Source: Streptomyces geranii | GTDB lineage: Bacteria; Actinomycetota; Actinomycetes; Streptomycetales; Streptomycetaceae | Direction of reading: 5' to 3' | Length of the DNA stretch: 64,000 nt | Assembly (NCBI RefSeq): GCF_002954775.1 | Contig: NZ_PJME01000019.1 | Span: 97,710-161,709 of the forward strand | Shown here: piece after piece, positions 33,569 through 41,488 of the stretch | Layout: every line of letters starts with the position of its first letter | How positions within the stretch are numbered: the stretch's first letter is position 1 | Program-made: the position numbers and the translations under genes | The notes under the pieces: generated by a model | Seen by the model: the letters and a program-made list of their open reading frames with translations, nothing else | The model's database searches: none | What the model was told of the DNA's origin: nothing

Positions 33569-34093
33569 CTAGCGCACCCAGCCGGTGAAGCTCTGTCCGA
33601 CGGACTGCGTCTTCTCCGGCGTACGTGGCCGGGTGCCGCCGTCGACCGCCGCCGACACGGCGCGCACGAGCCACGCGTTGACCGACAGGCCCTCGTGGGC
33701 GGCGGCCTCCTCGGCTCGGGCCTTGAGGTGGGCCGGCAGCCGCAGGTTGACGCGGGCGATGCCGCCCTCGTCGCCGTCGGCCGGGGCCGAGGCAGGAGCC
33801 CTGAGTGGTTCGGCGGGTGCGGCCTGCTCGGCGGTGGCGCCGTCGTAGCTGGGCGGTGGTGTCACCACGAAGTCGGGGTCGAGCCCGCGCAGCCGGACGT
33901 CGACCGAACCGGGGGCGAGTTCGCGGGTGATCTCGTCTGTCGCGGCGGAGAGCACGTTGAGCATGATCAGCCGGGTCGCCGACTCCAGGGGAGCGGTGAG
34001 TCTGTCGGCCAGCTCACGGGCTTCGACGCCACCGGCTTCGGCGGCCACCGCGAGTTCACGGCGGAGGGAGTCGACGTACGGGGTGAGGTCCAT
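33569..34093 (-). CDS. Ribbon-helix-helix (HicB-like) regulator
   Basis: 174-residue protein. The C-terminal ribbon-helix-helix domain is ARVNLRLPAHLKARAEEA then SVNAWLVRAVSAAV (about residues 112-150). The N-terminal half is helical (YVDSLRRELAVAAEAGG, LIMLNVLSAATDEITREL) and probably mediates assembly. It is annotated in databases as a HicB-type antitoxin, but no HicA toxin is encoded nearby; the next gene is DUF4097. A transcriptional role is therefore more likely. Just upstream of its ATG lies a striking array of heptamers at one per helical turn, which is the expected layout for cooperative RHH binding and autoregulation. Confidence 0.85.
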   Translation of the reverse strand: MDLTPYVDSLRRELAVAAEAGGVEARELADRLTAPLESATRLIMLNVLSAATDEITRELAPGSVDVRLRGLDPDFVVTPPPSYDGATAEQAAPAEPLRAPASAPADGDEGGIARVNLRLPAHLKARAEEAAAHEGLSVNAWLVRAVSAAVDGGTRPRTPEKTQSVGQSFTGWVR

Positions 34094-34103
34094 AACGCCA
34101 GTG

Positions 34104-34182
34104 TGGCACCGTCATGGCGCCAATGCAAGCCTCGATGGCACCTAGTGGTGTCAGATGGCGTCAGATGGCGCCGAATGGTGCC
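34104..34182. promoter_or_regulatory. Helically phased heptamer array upstream of the RHH gene
   Basis: The heptamer TGG(C/T)(A/G)(C/T)C occurs seven times: 34104, 34115, 34136, 34146, 34156, 34166 and 34176 (first bases). The spacings are 11, 21, 10, 10, 10 and 10, and a degenerate copy fits the 21-base gap (34125). Sites one DNA turn apart, beginning 11 bases upstream of the RHH start, are what an RHH repressor needs for cooperative binding along one DNA face. Confidence 0.75.
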
Positions 34183-34264
34183 GCGGGTGAGTGCCGGGAG
34201 TCGGTCGTCGGGCGAGAGCATTCTTTCTGCACTACCGAGGCCTAGCTTCGTGATCGTCATCGTC

Positions 34265-34318
34265 GCGGGTCAGCAGCGGGTCAGCAGCGGGTCAGTAGCG
34301 GGTCAGTAGCGGTTCACA
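34265..34318. repeat. 11-bp tandem repeats
   Basis: GCGGGTCAG(C/T)A repeats four times without gaps (34265-34308), followed by a degenerate fifth unit (34309-34318). It lies in the non-coding stretch before the broken secreted-protein gene, about 55 bases from its start. The role is unknown: minisatellite-like expansion or a second phased site array. Confidence 0.7.
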
Positions 34319-34372
34319 GCGGCCGGCTCGACCGGGGAAGCGACGGCAATGGGATCCAGCAAGGAGAACGCA

Positions 34373-34783
34373 GTGAATCTCGTCGGACAGAGATGGATCG
34401 GACAGAGATGGACTCGGGGGCGAGCGGTCCTGGCGGCGCTGGGGCTGGTCATCGCGGCGTTGGCTTTGCTGATGTCGCCTGTCGCGGCGCCGCAGGCAGC
34501 CGCCGCGGGTTCGGCTCAGGTCGAGGTGTGTCTGGCCCCCGGCCACTAGGACATCCAGTACTACACGATCGACGGCACGAACCAGAACGGCGACTACGTG
34601 TGGTCGCCGTGGGACAACTTCGACAAGCAGGTCGGGAAGTACCGCTGTGGGATCGTGCCCGACTGGTGGTGGCAGGGCTGGATCAGCATCAGCTTCTACG
34701 ACTCCCAGGGCACCTTCCTCGGCAACCAGTGGCGGAGCGCCTTCTGGGTCTTCGGCGGCACTCTTGGCATGTACTTCGAGTGA
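34373..34783 (+). pseudogene. Small secreted protein interrupted by an in-frame amber codon
   Basis: A GTG at 34373 with an ideal AAGGAG site starts a signal peptide (AVLAALGLVIAALALLMSPV, cleavage near AQA/AAA) and 20-odd mature residues, then TAG at 34547-34549. The same frame continues without another stop to 34783 with convincing secreted-protein text: DIQYYTIDGTNQNGDYVWSP, KYRCGIVPDWWWQGWISISF, FWVFGGTLGMYFE. The full product would be 136 codons with two Cys. One substitution (CAG or TGG to TAG) explains the break. Pseudogene is the simplest reading; stop read-through or a sequencing error are alternatives. Confidence 0.75.
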
Positions 34784-34969
34784 GCGCCACGCGGCTGACG
34801 GCAGGTGGCGGGGCGGCGACAGCCCCCTGACACCGGACCGCTGTTCCGATCCGACTGTCATGGCCGACGCCGTGACGGTCGGATCGGGTGACGACAGGAC
34901 GCCGTCCGTACTCGGTCGGGTGAGGCGCGGCGCCGGGTGAACCCGCCCTCGGCGCCGGGCCTCCGGACA

Positions 34970-35497
34970 CTAGACCCCGAACGCCGCCGCGTACCGGACG
35001 GTCCCGCCGGGGAGTGGATGCGCGGGGGCGTCGAGGGCGAGGGCCATCATCGCCTCGTCCGGTACGTCGAACGTGACGCCGATGCCGTGGGCGGAGGCCC
35101 GGGTGAAGCCGAACCGTGGGTAGTACGCCGGGTGCCCGAGCACCGTGACGTAGCGCTCGCCCGCGTCCCCGGCCGCCTTGAGTGCCGTACGGATCGCCGC
35201 CGCACCGGCCCCCGTCCTCTGGTGCTCGGGGAGCACGGCGACCGGGCCCAGACACAGGGCCGGGGTGTCGCCGATGTGGCAGCGGGTGAGGAGCGCGTGG
35301 CCCGCGACCGTGCCGTCCGGAGCGGCGGCGACGATCGACAGGCCGCCGATCCAGGCGGTGGTGTCGGTGCGCAGGGCCTCGACGAGGTCGGCCTCCAGCG
35401 GGGTGTCGAAGGCCGCCAGGTCGATCGTGCGGATGGCGGCGGCGTCGCCGGTGCCGGGTTCTTCCGCCCGGGTGATCCAGTGGGTGCGAAGGCTCAT
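34970..35497 (-). CDS. GNAT N-acetyltransferase (YhbS-like)
   Basis: 175-residue GNAT protein of the YhbS type: IRTIDLAAFDTPLEADLVEAL N-terminal helices, LGPVAVLPEHQRTGAGAAAI with the acetyl-CoA loop (RTGAGAA), and the hallmark VLGHPAYYPRFGFTRAS. The ATG at 35497 is used; a GTG at 35512 would add five residues and has G-rich text right before it. The acceptor is unknown. It follows the DUF574 methyltransferase on the same strand with 33 bases between, so they may share a transcript. Confidence 0.9.
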   Translation of the reverse strand: MSLRTHWITRAEEPGTGDAAAIRTIDLAAFDTPLEADLVEALRTDTTAWIGGLSIVAAAPDGTVAGHALLTRCHIGDTPALCLGPVAVLPEHQRTGAGAAAIRTALKAAGDAGERYVTVLGHPAYYPRFGFTRASAHGIGVTFDVPDEAMMALALDAPAHPLPGGTVRYAAAFGV

Positions 35498-35530
35498 GGA
35501 CGGATGATGCACCCCGCCGGGTGCCGTAGG

Positions 35531-36334
35531 TCACCCGTTTTTGCGGGCCACACCCCCGTAGATGCCGATCTCCCCGGCCCGCTCCGGCGCCGGCCCGTCC
35601 GGCCGCCAGAACGGGACCTGGATCAGCCCCGGCTCGACCAGTTCGAAGCCGTCGAAGAACCGCTCCACCTCGGCGCGGGGACGCAGATTCAGGCTGGCGG
35701 TGGCCTTCCTGCTGTACTCCGCCTGCGCGTCCGTGCGGTCCGCGAAGTCGCCCGTGGCGTGCGAGAGGACCAGGAAACTGCCGGTCGGCAGCGCGTCGCG
35801 CAGGGTCGCGAGGATCTCCCCGGGCCGGTCCGCGTCGGTCAGGAAGTGGACGACGGCCACCAGCAGCAGCGCGACCGGCTCGTCGAAGTCGATGACCCGG
35901 CGGACGTCGGGGTGGTCCAGGACGGCCCGCGGATCGCGCAGATCGGCGAGTACGGTGCTCGTCCCGCCGCCGGTGCGGCTGAGCAGGGCGTCGGCGTGCG
36001 CCTTCACGATCGGGTCGTTGTCGACGTACGCGACCCGCACCGCCGGCACCAGCTCCTGCGCGACCTCGTGCACATTGGGCGAGGTGGGCAGCCCGGTGCC
36101 GATGTCGAGGATCTGGCGCACACCACCGCCGACCACGTGCCGCACGGCCCGCCGCATGAAGGCCCGGTTGGCCCGCAACCCGACCCGCACCTCGGGCGCG
36201 GCGGCGGCCAGCGCCTCGCCCGCCTGCTGATCGACCTCGTAGTTGTCCTTGCCGCCCAGCAGATAGTCGTAGATCCGGGCGGGGTGCGGCTTGCTGGTGT
36301 CGATGTCCTCGATCCGGACGTGATCCTGACTCAC
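35531..36334 (-). CDS. DUF574 (Methyltransf_19) SAM-dependent methyltransferase
   Basis: 267-residue protein of the Streptomyces-abundant DUF574 family. Signature text: the N-terminal DTSKPHPARIYDYLLGGKDN, RANRAFMRRAVRHV, ILDIGTGLPTSPNVHEVAQ (SAM-binding loop), VAYVDNDPIVKAHADALL and the C-terminal IPVYGGVARK-like end (IGIYGGVARKNG). These proteins have a methyltransferase fold, but their substrates are unknown. They are often found near WhiJ/DUF397-type regulators, as here. Confidence 0.92.
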   Translation of the reverse strand: MSQDHVRIEDIDTSKPHPARIYDYLLGGKDNYEVDQQAGEALAAAAPEVRVGLRANRAFMRRAVRHVVGGGVRQILDIGTGLPTSPNVHEVAQELVPAVRVAYVDNDPIVKAHADALLSRTGGGTSTVLADLRDPRAVLDHPDVRRVIDFDEPVALLLVAVVHFLTDADRPGEILATLRDALPTGSFLVLSHATGDFADRTDAQAEYSRKATASLNLRPRAEVERFFDGFELVEPGLIQVPFWRPDGPAPERAGEIGIYGGVARKNG

Positions 36335-36376
36335 CCTGCGTTCCCTCCGGTCAACTGCCTGTCCGGTGAGGGTAGT

Positions 36377-36844
36377 TCAATGCGCCGAGGGTGACTGCGG
36401 TGACTGGGGTGACTGGGGTGACTGGGGTGATGCGGGGTCCGGGGCGACTGCGATGTCCGGGGTGTCCGGGGGCGACACCGCCTCGACCAGCCCTGCCGCC
36501 AGCGCGTCGAAGTGCTCGCGGTACGACTCCGTCGCCTCGTGGAACGCCCTCTCCGAGAACAGACCCCGCTCCACGAACAGCACCGCCGCGCCCGTCAGCG
36601 CACCGTGCAGCACATGCAACTCGCCCAGGGCGAACCGGAGTTCGCGCGTCGCCGTCCACTCACTCCCGAAACGCCCGGCAAGATCCCGGACCGTCCCCCG
36701 GCCCGCGCCGAGCCGGATCGCGAGCGCCGCGTCCGGCTCCCCGAGCTGCAACGTCAGCGCCCGGTGCAGCACATGTGCCTGGTACGGCCGCACTCGCGCG
36801 ACGAACTCCGCGCCGTCCCGCGTGAGTTGAAAGCGAAGTATCAC
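36377..36844 (-). CDS. Small helical protein, paralogue of its upstream neighbour
   Basis: 155-residue protein without a recognised domain. Key text: VRPYQAHVLHRALTLQLGEPD, RELRFALGELHVLHGALTG, AAVLFVERGLFSERAFHEAT, ESYREHFDALAAGLVEAV. The same pattern (LHVL..ALT.AA..FV..G.F...AFH......EFDALA) occurs in the gene just upstream, so the two arose by tandem duplication. Start GTG 36844 overlaps the neighbour's stop (GTGA). The C terminus carries PQS repeated four times, encoded by a 9-bp DNA repeat (36390-36430), which may be recent expansion. Function unknown. Confidence 0.65.
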   Translation of the reverse strand: MILRFQLTRDGAEFVARVRPYQAHVLHRALTLQLGEPDAALAIRLGAGRGTVRDLAGRFGSEWTATRELRFALGELHVLHGALTGAAVLFVERGLFSERAFHEATESYREHFDALAAGLVEAVSPPDTPDIAVAPDPASPQSPQSPQSPQSPSAH

Positions 36845-37266
36845 TCGGCCCCCGGGTCCGCGCCGCTCGTACCCGCCTCGTACGCCAGGTACGCCGCGTT
36901 GTTGATGGCCAGGGCCAGCGCGTCGAACTCCTGCCGGAAGTGGCCCAGCCTGATGTGGAATGCCTCCGGGTCGAACCGACCGTCGGCCCGGACGAAATGG
37001 GTGGCCGCGTTCGTCAACGCGCTCAGCAGCACGTGCAGTTCGTCCGCACGGAACCGGATGTCGAAGGGCTCCTCGTGCCGCCCACCCAGGCGTTCGAGGA
37101 GATCGTCGACCACCGCCTGGCCGGCGCCCAGCAGCAGGCGCAGATAGGCGTCGGTGGCGTCCGTCGGGGAACAGAAGCTCAGTGCCTCGTACAGGACACG
37201 CGCCTCGGCGGGCAGGAGCCGTGCGCCGAAGCTCGCGTCGGAGGTGGCGAAGGAGAGAGTCGTCAT
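36841..37266 (-). CDS. Small helical protein, tandem paralogue
   Basis: 141-residue protein with LLPAEARVLYEALSFCSPTD, RLLLGAGQAVVDDLLERLGG, FRADELHVLLSALTNAATHF, FHIRLGHFRQEFDALALAIN. It shares its length, order of motifs and the LHVL-ALT-AA-F core with the next gene, to which it is coupled by a GTGA overlap. No domain or signal peptide is recognisable. ATG 37266 has AGGAG before it (GAAGGAGAGGCG). The pair may form a heteromer. It lies beside the AT-rich region upstream of the acyl-CoA oxidase. Confidence 0.7.
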   Translation of the reverse strand: MTTLSFATSDASFGARLLPAEARVLYEALSFCSPTDATDAYLRLLLGAGQAVVDDLLERLGGRHEEPFDIRFRADELHVLLSALTNAATHFVRADGRFDPEAFHIRLGHFRQEFDALALAINNAAYLAYEAGTSGADPGAE

Positions 37267-37557
37267 CGCCTCTCCTTCTACCCGCCATGGCCGTCCCGCG
37301 CCAACGTTCCAGTCAGAATCCTGTGAACGACCCCATCAGTAACACCGGAATTCAGGACTCCGATTCATTCGAACTGGATTCCGGTTAGCGGATTTCGGGT
37401 GCCTCGCTGAATTCGATTAAATGTTCGAAGTAAACTCAATCGGCATTGCCTCACTTCGACCGATTCCTGTCCATTAATGCCGCATATTCGTCAATTTCTT
37501 AAGTGCTCCTGGTCACTATTGGTTGATCCCAGAAGCACGATGGGCATCTTGATCATC
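37267..37557. other. AT-rich regulatory region upstream of the acyl-CoA oxidase
   Basis: This stretch is close to half A+T, in sharp contrast with the flanking DNA. It has TTCGAA palindromes near 37369 and 37424 and several TAA/TTAA runs. No ribosome site precedes either candidate start (37540 or 37558). It may be a promoter silenced by nucleoid proteins, or an acquired segment. No gene is evident in it. Confidence 0.5.
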
Positions 37558-39348
37558 ATGACGACCGAGACACGCACACCCCATCCAGTCCTCGATCAAA
37601 GCGCCATCACGAGCCTCCTCTTCCAGGACGGTTCGGACGGAAACGAGATCCACGGCCGCTGGCGCAAGGCGGTCTCGAACGAACTGTTCCGGTACCGGCC
37701 CGGGCTCGGCACGCAGCAGCGGTGGCAGCTCGCCTACGAGCGGTTGCGCGCCCTGAACGACGACGTACCCGCACCCGAGGAGTTCGCGAGCGATCCGCGC
37801 GGACTCGCGGCACTGCACGAGTGGACCTGCCCGGTCGACGGCGCCACCGTCACCGTGGCCGGAATCCACTACAACCTGTTCCTCGGCAGCGTCGTCGACG
37901 ACCAGGTGTCGCCGCCCCGCGAGCTGGCGGACTTCACCACCATGACCCGTATGGGCACGTTCCTGTGCACCGAGCGCGCGCACGGAAACGACGTACCGGC
38001 GCTGGAGACGGTCGCCCGGTACGACCGGGAGAGAGACGAGTTCGTCCTTCATACGCCACATCCAGGGGCGCAGAAGTACATGCCCAACACCAGCTCGGCG
38101 GGCGGCCCCAAGACCGCCGTCGTCGCCGCGCGGCTGCTCGTCGACGACAAGTACCTGGGCGCCTTCCTCTTCCTCACCCCGCTGAGCGACGAGTACGGCA
38201 CCCTGCCCGGCGTCACCGTCACCCTGCTGCCCGAGCGCGTCGGCGCCTCCGTGGACCACTGCGCCACCAACTTCGACCAGGTACGGCTGCCCCGCACCGC
38301 CCTCATCCAGGGCGTCCACGGACAGCTCCTGCCCGACGGCAGTCTCGTCAGCTCCGTCGGCAGCCCGCGCAAGCGGTTCCTGCACGCCATCAGCCGCGTC
38401 ACCGCCGGGAAACTGTGCATGAGCGCGAGCGGCGTCGGCGTCGCCCGTACGGCGCTCGCCATAGCCGTCCGCTACTCCCACACCCGGCACATCTCCGGGC
38501 CGGTCGCCGGACAGCGCGTCCCGCTCGCCGCCCACCGCAGCCACCACTCCCGCCTCCTCGACCACACCGCCACCGCCTACGCCATGACCTTCCTGCACCG
38601 CGCGGCCACCGACCGCTGGGTCACCCACGCGCCCGAGGAACGCGCCGACGCCGAGCGGACCGTCGCCGTCACCAAGGCCTGGGTCACCTGGCAGGCCCGC
38701 GAGATCGCCACCGAGAGCCGCGAACGCTGCGGTGCGCGCGGGCTGTTCCCCGCCAACGGGCTCGCCGACATGGCCGCCAACATGGACGGCGGCATCACCG
38801 CCGAGGGGGACAACCTGGCGATCTGCTGCAAGGCCGGCGCCGAGATGATCTTCGGCCACGAGCTGGCGCCGGAACCCGCCCCGGCCACCGGCGACGAACC
38901 GCTCACCGACCCCGGCCTGCTGCGCCGGGCCCTCACCACGGCCGAGCGCTACTGGCACCTCGCCGCCCGGCGCGACCTGCGGCGCGGTGACGGCGGCGAC
39001 GCCCTCGGCCGCTGGAACAACGCGTCCGACGCCGCCCTCGACCTCGTGGAGGTGTACACGGTCGGCCTGGCCGCCGACGCCTTACTCGCCGCCTGCACCC
39101 GGGTCTCCGACCCGATCACCCGCGCCGTCCTGGAGGACCTGAGCGCACTCTTCCTCCTCCGTCAGATCAGCGCCCGCAGCGGTCTGCTGCTCGCCGAGCA
39201 CGCCCTCACCACCGGGCAGGTCCGCGCCATCCCGGAGGCCCTGCACACCCTCGCCACCCGGCTGGCGCCGCACCTCAGCGCCCTGACGCAGGCCTTCGAC
39301 GTCCCGGAGGAACACCTGTCGTCGCTGCCGATGCTGAGCGGCGCGTGA
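37558..39348 (+). CDS. Acyl-CoA oxidase-family protein with TTA codon
   Basis: 596-residue flavoprotein of the acyl-CoA oxidase type: an N-terminal helical part, the middle domain with TRMGTFLCTERAHGNDVPAL and YMPNTSSAGGPKTAVVAARL, and a C-terminal FAD/helical domain with GLFPANGLADMAANMDGGITAEGDN (in part). It would oxidise an acyl-CoA at C2-C3 with O2 (or act on a carrier-bound substrate). It contains an in-frame TTA leucine codon at 39082-39084, so translation should need the bldA tRNA. The ATG at 37558 (MTTETRTPHP) is preferred over 37540; neither has a clear ribosome site. No beta-oxidation genes adjoin it. Substrate unknown. Confidence 0.82.
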   Translation: MTTETRTPHPVLDQSAITSLLFQDGSDGNEIHGRWRKAVSNELFRYRPGLGTQQRWQLAYERLRALNDDVPAPEEFASDPRGLAALHEWTCPVDGATVTVAGIHYNLFLGSVVDDQVSPPRELADFTTMTRMGTFLCTERAHGNDVPALETVARYDRERDEFVLHTPHPGAQKYMPNTSSAGGPKTAVVAARLLVDDKYLGAFLFLTPLSDEYGTLPGVTVTLLPERVGASVDHCATNFDQVRLPRTALIQGVHGQLLPDGSLVSSVGSPRKRFLHAISRVTAGKLCMSASGVGVARTALAIAVRYSHTRHISGPVAGQRVPLAAHRSHHSRLLDHTATAYAMTFLHRAATDRWVTHAPEERADAERTVAVTKAWVTWQAREIATESRERCGARGLFPANGLADMAANMDGGITAEGDNLAICCKAGAEMIFGHELAPEPAPATGDEPLTDPGLLRRALTTAERYWHLAARRDLRRGDGGDALGRWNNASDAALDLVEVYTVGLAADALLAACTRVSDPITRAVLEDLSALFLLRQISARSGLLLAEHALTTGQVRAIPEALHTLATRLAPHLSALTQAFDVPEEHLSSLPMLSGA

Positions 39349-39446
39349 GCAAGCTGTTCTTGGCGTAAAAATGACGTGCGCATGACGTCTGATTGATGCA
39401 GAGGTCAATCGAGGCGAACGCTCAACCGGAACAGCCGATGAAGCGC

Positions 39447-39475
39447 GCCGGGCGTGTGGGGGATGTACGCCCGGC
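39447..39475. terminator. Hairpin between convergent genes
   Basis: GCCGGGCGT (39447-39455) and ACGCCCGGC (39467-39475) form a perfect 9-bp stem with an 11-base loop between the ends of the acyl-CoA oxidase and permease genes. It can serve as a bidirectional terminator. Confidence 0.65.
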
Positions 39476-39502
39476 CGATCGACAAATCGATCCATGTACA
39501 GA

Positions 39503-40885
39503 TCAACGTACCCGCCGCAACACCCAGTAGAGGCCCGCGCTCACCCCGAACCCCACCAGGCACGTGACATCGCCGAAGGACGGCCACCGGTCCGGCACCC
39601 AGCCCACGTACTTCTCCTGGTTGGAGAAAAGCGGCACCGACACCGCGATGCCCGCCAACAGGGCGGCGATTCCCGGCCAGTTGGTGAAGGAACGGTCGGA
39701 CAGCCGAGCGTCCAGCACCTCCGCAGGCGTCCGCGCCCGCAGCCACCGCTCCACCAGCACCACCCCCAGCCACGGCCCCACCCAGTAGGCGATCACCAGC
39801 AGGAACGCCTCGTACGCCGCCCCCGCGTCCGCCAGCGACGACCAGGCAGCCGCCGTACCCGCGAGCCCGCACAGTACGACGATGGCGCCGCGCCCCAGCC
39901 AGACCGGGAGCCGGAAGCCCAGCGAGGTGACCGACATCGCGGACGAGTAGACGTTCAGGGCGTTCGCCGAGACCGCGCCCAGGATGATCGCCAGGAGCAC
40001 CAAGTCGCTGAGCCAGCCCGGGAGATGACCCGTGAAGGCCGCCGTCGGGGACGCGCCCTCGGGAGCGACGATCGTCGCCGAGGCCGCGCCGATCAGCGCC
40101 ACGACGGCGACGGAGACGAAGAGGCCGAGGGCAGGGTAGAGGGCGGTGCGGAAGCGGTCGGCCGTACGGGGGAGGTAGCGGGAGTAGTCGGAGGCGCCCG
40201 GGTTCCAGCCGGCGGTGTAGCCCCAGGCGGCGCTGAAGGCGAGCAGGAAGCCGCCGATGCCGCCGCCGGCGCCGGGTGCGCCGAGGTCGGCCTCCTTGAA
40301 GGTCCAGACCCCGGCGAGCAGGAAGACGAGAGCCAGCGCGGGGAAGGCGTACTTCTCGAAGGCGTGGACGAAGTTGTGGCCGATGAAGCCGATCACGATC
40401 TCGGCGGCGACCACGAGCAGCAGGGAGGGGAGCGGACGCAGCCCGGTCAGCGTGTTGAGGGCGAAAGCGGCGCTCACACTGTTGACGGCGAACCAACCGA
40501 CGCCCGCGACAAGGGCGTTCACACCGGCGGGCAGCAGGTTTCCCCTGTGGCCGAAGGAGAAGCGGCCGATCACCATCTGCGGTACGCCGAACCGGGGGCC
40601 GTCGAGGGAGAGGATCCCGTGGGTCAGCGCACCGAGCGCGGTGCCCAGCAGCAGGGCCGCCGACGCCTGCCAGAAGTCCAGCCCGAAGAACAGGACCGAG
40701 ATGACGCCGATGTAGACGGTCGCGAACTCGATGTTGGGGGAGGCCCAGGTCCACAGCAACTGGAGCGGGCCGCCGTGCCGTTCGGCGTCCGGGATGGGTT
40801 CCGCGCCCGCCGTCTCCACGGCGATGACCTTGTCGCCGTAGGTGGGGGCCGGGCTCGCAGGGGTACTGGCGGGAGCAGTCGTCAT
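39503..40885 (-). CDS. NCS1-family nucleobase:cation symporter
   Basis: 460-residue permease with about twelve transmembrane segments, of the purine-cytosine permease (NCS1) family. Characteristic text: LWTWASPNIEFATVYIGVIS (first segment with the conserved Asn), GPRFGVPQMVIGRFSFGHRG, WGYTAGWNPGASDYSRYLP (the family's ASDYSRY motif), SANALNVYSSAMSV and IAYWVGPWLGVVLVERW. It probably imports cytosine or a related nucleobase with a cation. A cytosine-deaminase gene lies at 17.1 kb but not in the same operon. Single gene, convergent with the acyl-CoA oxidase. Confidence 0.92.
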   Translation of the reverse strand: MTTAPASTPASPAPTYGDKVIAVETAGAEPIPDAERHGGPLQLLWTWASPNIEFATVYIGVISVLFFGLDFWQASAALLLGTALGALTHGILSLDGPRFGVPQMVIGRFSFGHRGNLLPAGVNALVAGVGWFAVNSVSAAFALNTLTGLRPLPSLLLVVAAEIVIGFIGHNFVHAFEKYAFPALALVFLLAGVWTFKEADLGAPGAGGGIGGFLLAFSAAWGYTAGWNPGASDYSRYLPRTADRFRTALYPALGLFVSVAVVALIGAASATIVAPEGASPTAAFTGHLPGWLSDLVLLAIILGAVSANALNVYSSAMSVTSLGFRLPVWLGRGAIVVLCGLAGTAAAWSSLADAGAAYEAFLLVIAYWVGPWLGVVLVERWLRARTPAEVLDARLSDRSFTNWPGIAALLAGIAVSVPLFSNQEKYVGWVPDRWPSFGDVTCLVGFGVSAGLYWVLRRVR

Positions 40886-40981
40886 GCGAGGTAAGTGTCC
40901 GGCCCCCGTCCGGCCCGGCCCAGGGGCGCATTGTCCGCTTCGGGGGGCTCGTCGGCGTACAGCTTGTACTGCTCCCCGGTG

Positions 40982-41392
40982 CTACTCCTTGGGCTCCTCG
41001 CCGTTCTCCCGGCGCTTCAGCTCCTCCTCGCGGCGGCGCAGGTCGGCCTCCCAGTCGCGGAGGTGGGCGTCGTCGTCCTTCACCGGTTCACTGTCTTCGG
41101 GCTCCGTGGCCTTCTCGGCCTTGTCGTCCTTGAGGGACTTCAGGAACTCGGGGTTGTCGTCCGGGGCGACCCACTGGCCGCCGCCCGAGGAGCCGCCCAT
41201 GCGCTGGGAGGTGGCGCGGTCGCGGCCGATGATCAGCCAGGAGATGGAGCCGACCAGGGGGAACAGCAGGATCAGGATGGCCCATACGGGCTTGGGCATG
41301 AAGCGGACGTCCTTCTCCTGCGTGGTGACGCAGTCGATGAACGCGTAGATGCTCAGTGCGAGAGGCACCAGGATGATCAGCACCCGGAGCAT
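40982..41392 (-). CDS. PLDc_N-domain membrane protein
   Basis: 136-residue protein with two transmembrane helices (LRVLIILVPLALSIYAFID and PVWAILILLFPLVGSISWLI) forming the PLDc_N ('phospholipase D-nuclease N-terminal') domain, then a charged, Glu/Lys/Arg-rich coiled-coil tail (LRDWEADLRRREEELKRREN). No phosphodiesterase HKD motif is present. ATG 41392 has AAGGGG upstream. It is divergent from mqnL. Function unknown; such proteins are common next to menaquinone genes in Streptomyces. Confidence 0.88.
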   Translation of the reverse strand: MLRVLIILVPLALSIYAFIDCVTTQEKDVRFMPKPVWAILILLFPLVGSISWLIIGRDRATSQRMGGSSGGGQWVAPDDNPEFLKSLKDDKAEKATEPEDSEPVKDDDAHLRDWEADLRRREEELKRRENGEEPKE

Positions 41393-41488
41393 GTATCGAT
41401 CCCCTTGAGTCGCTGTCCGGGCGCGCTGACGGTCGCGTCCGGCCCCCGCTGACCAGTCCAGGGTAGTGGGTGACGGATACTGGAACGC

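Noticed and set aside
33569..34093. HicAB toxin-antitoxin system
   Set aside because: No HicA-sized double-stranded-RNA-binding toxin gene is next to the HicB-like gene; the partner is a DUF4097 protein, so a transcriptional role fits better.
37267..39348. Start of a specialised-metabolite cluster at the acyl-CoA oxidase
   Set aside because: No synthase, carrier protein or tailoring genes flank it; neighbours are a tandem paralogue pair and an NCS1 permease.
40982..41392. Phospholipase D
   Set aside because: Only the two-helix PLDc_N domain is present; no HKD catalytic motif exists in the 136 residues.
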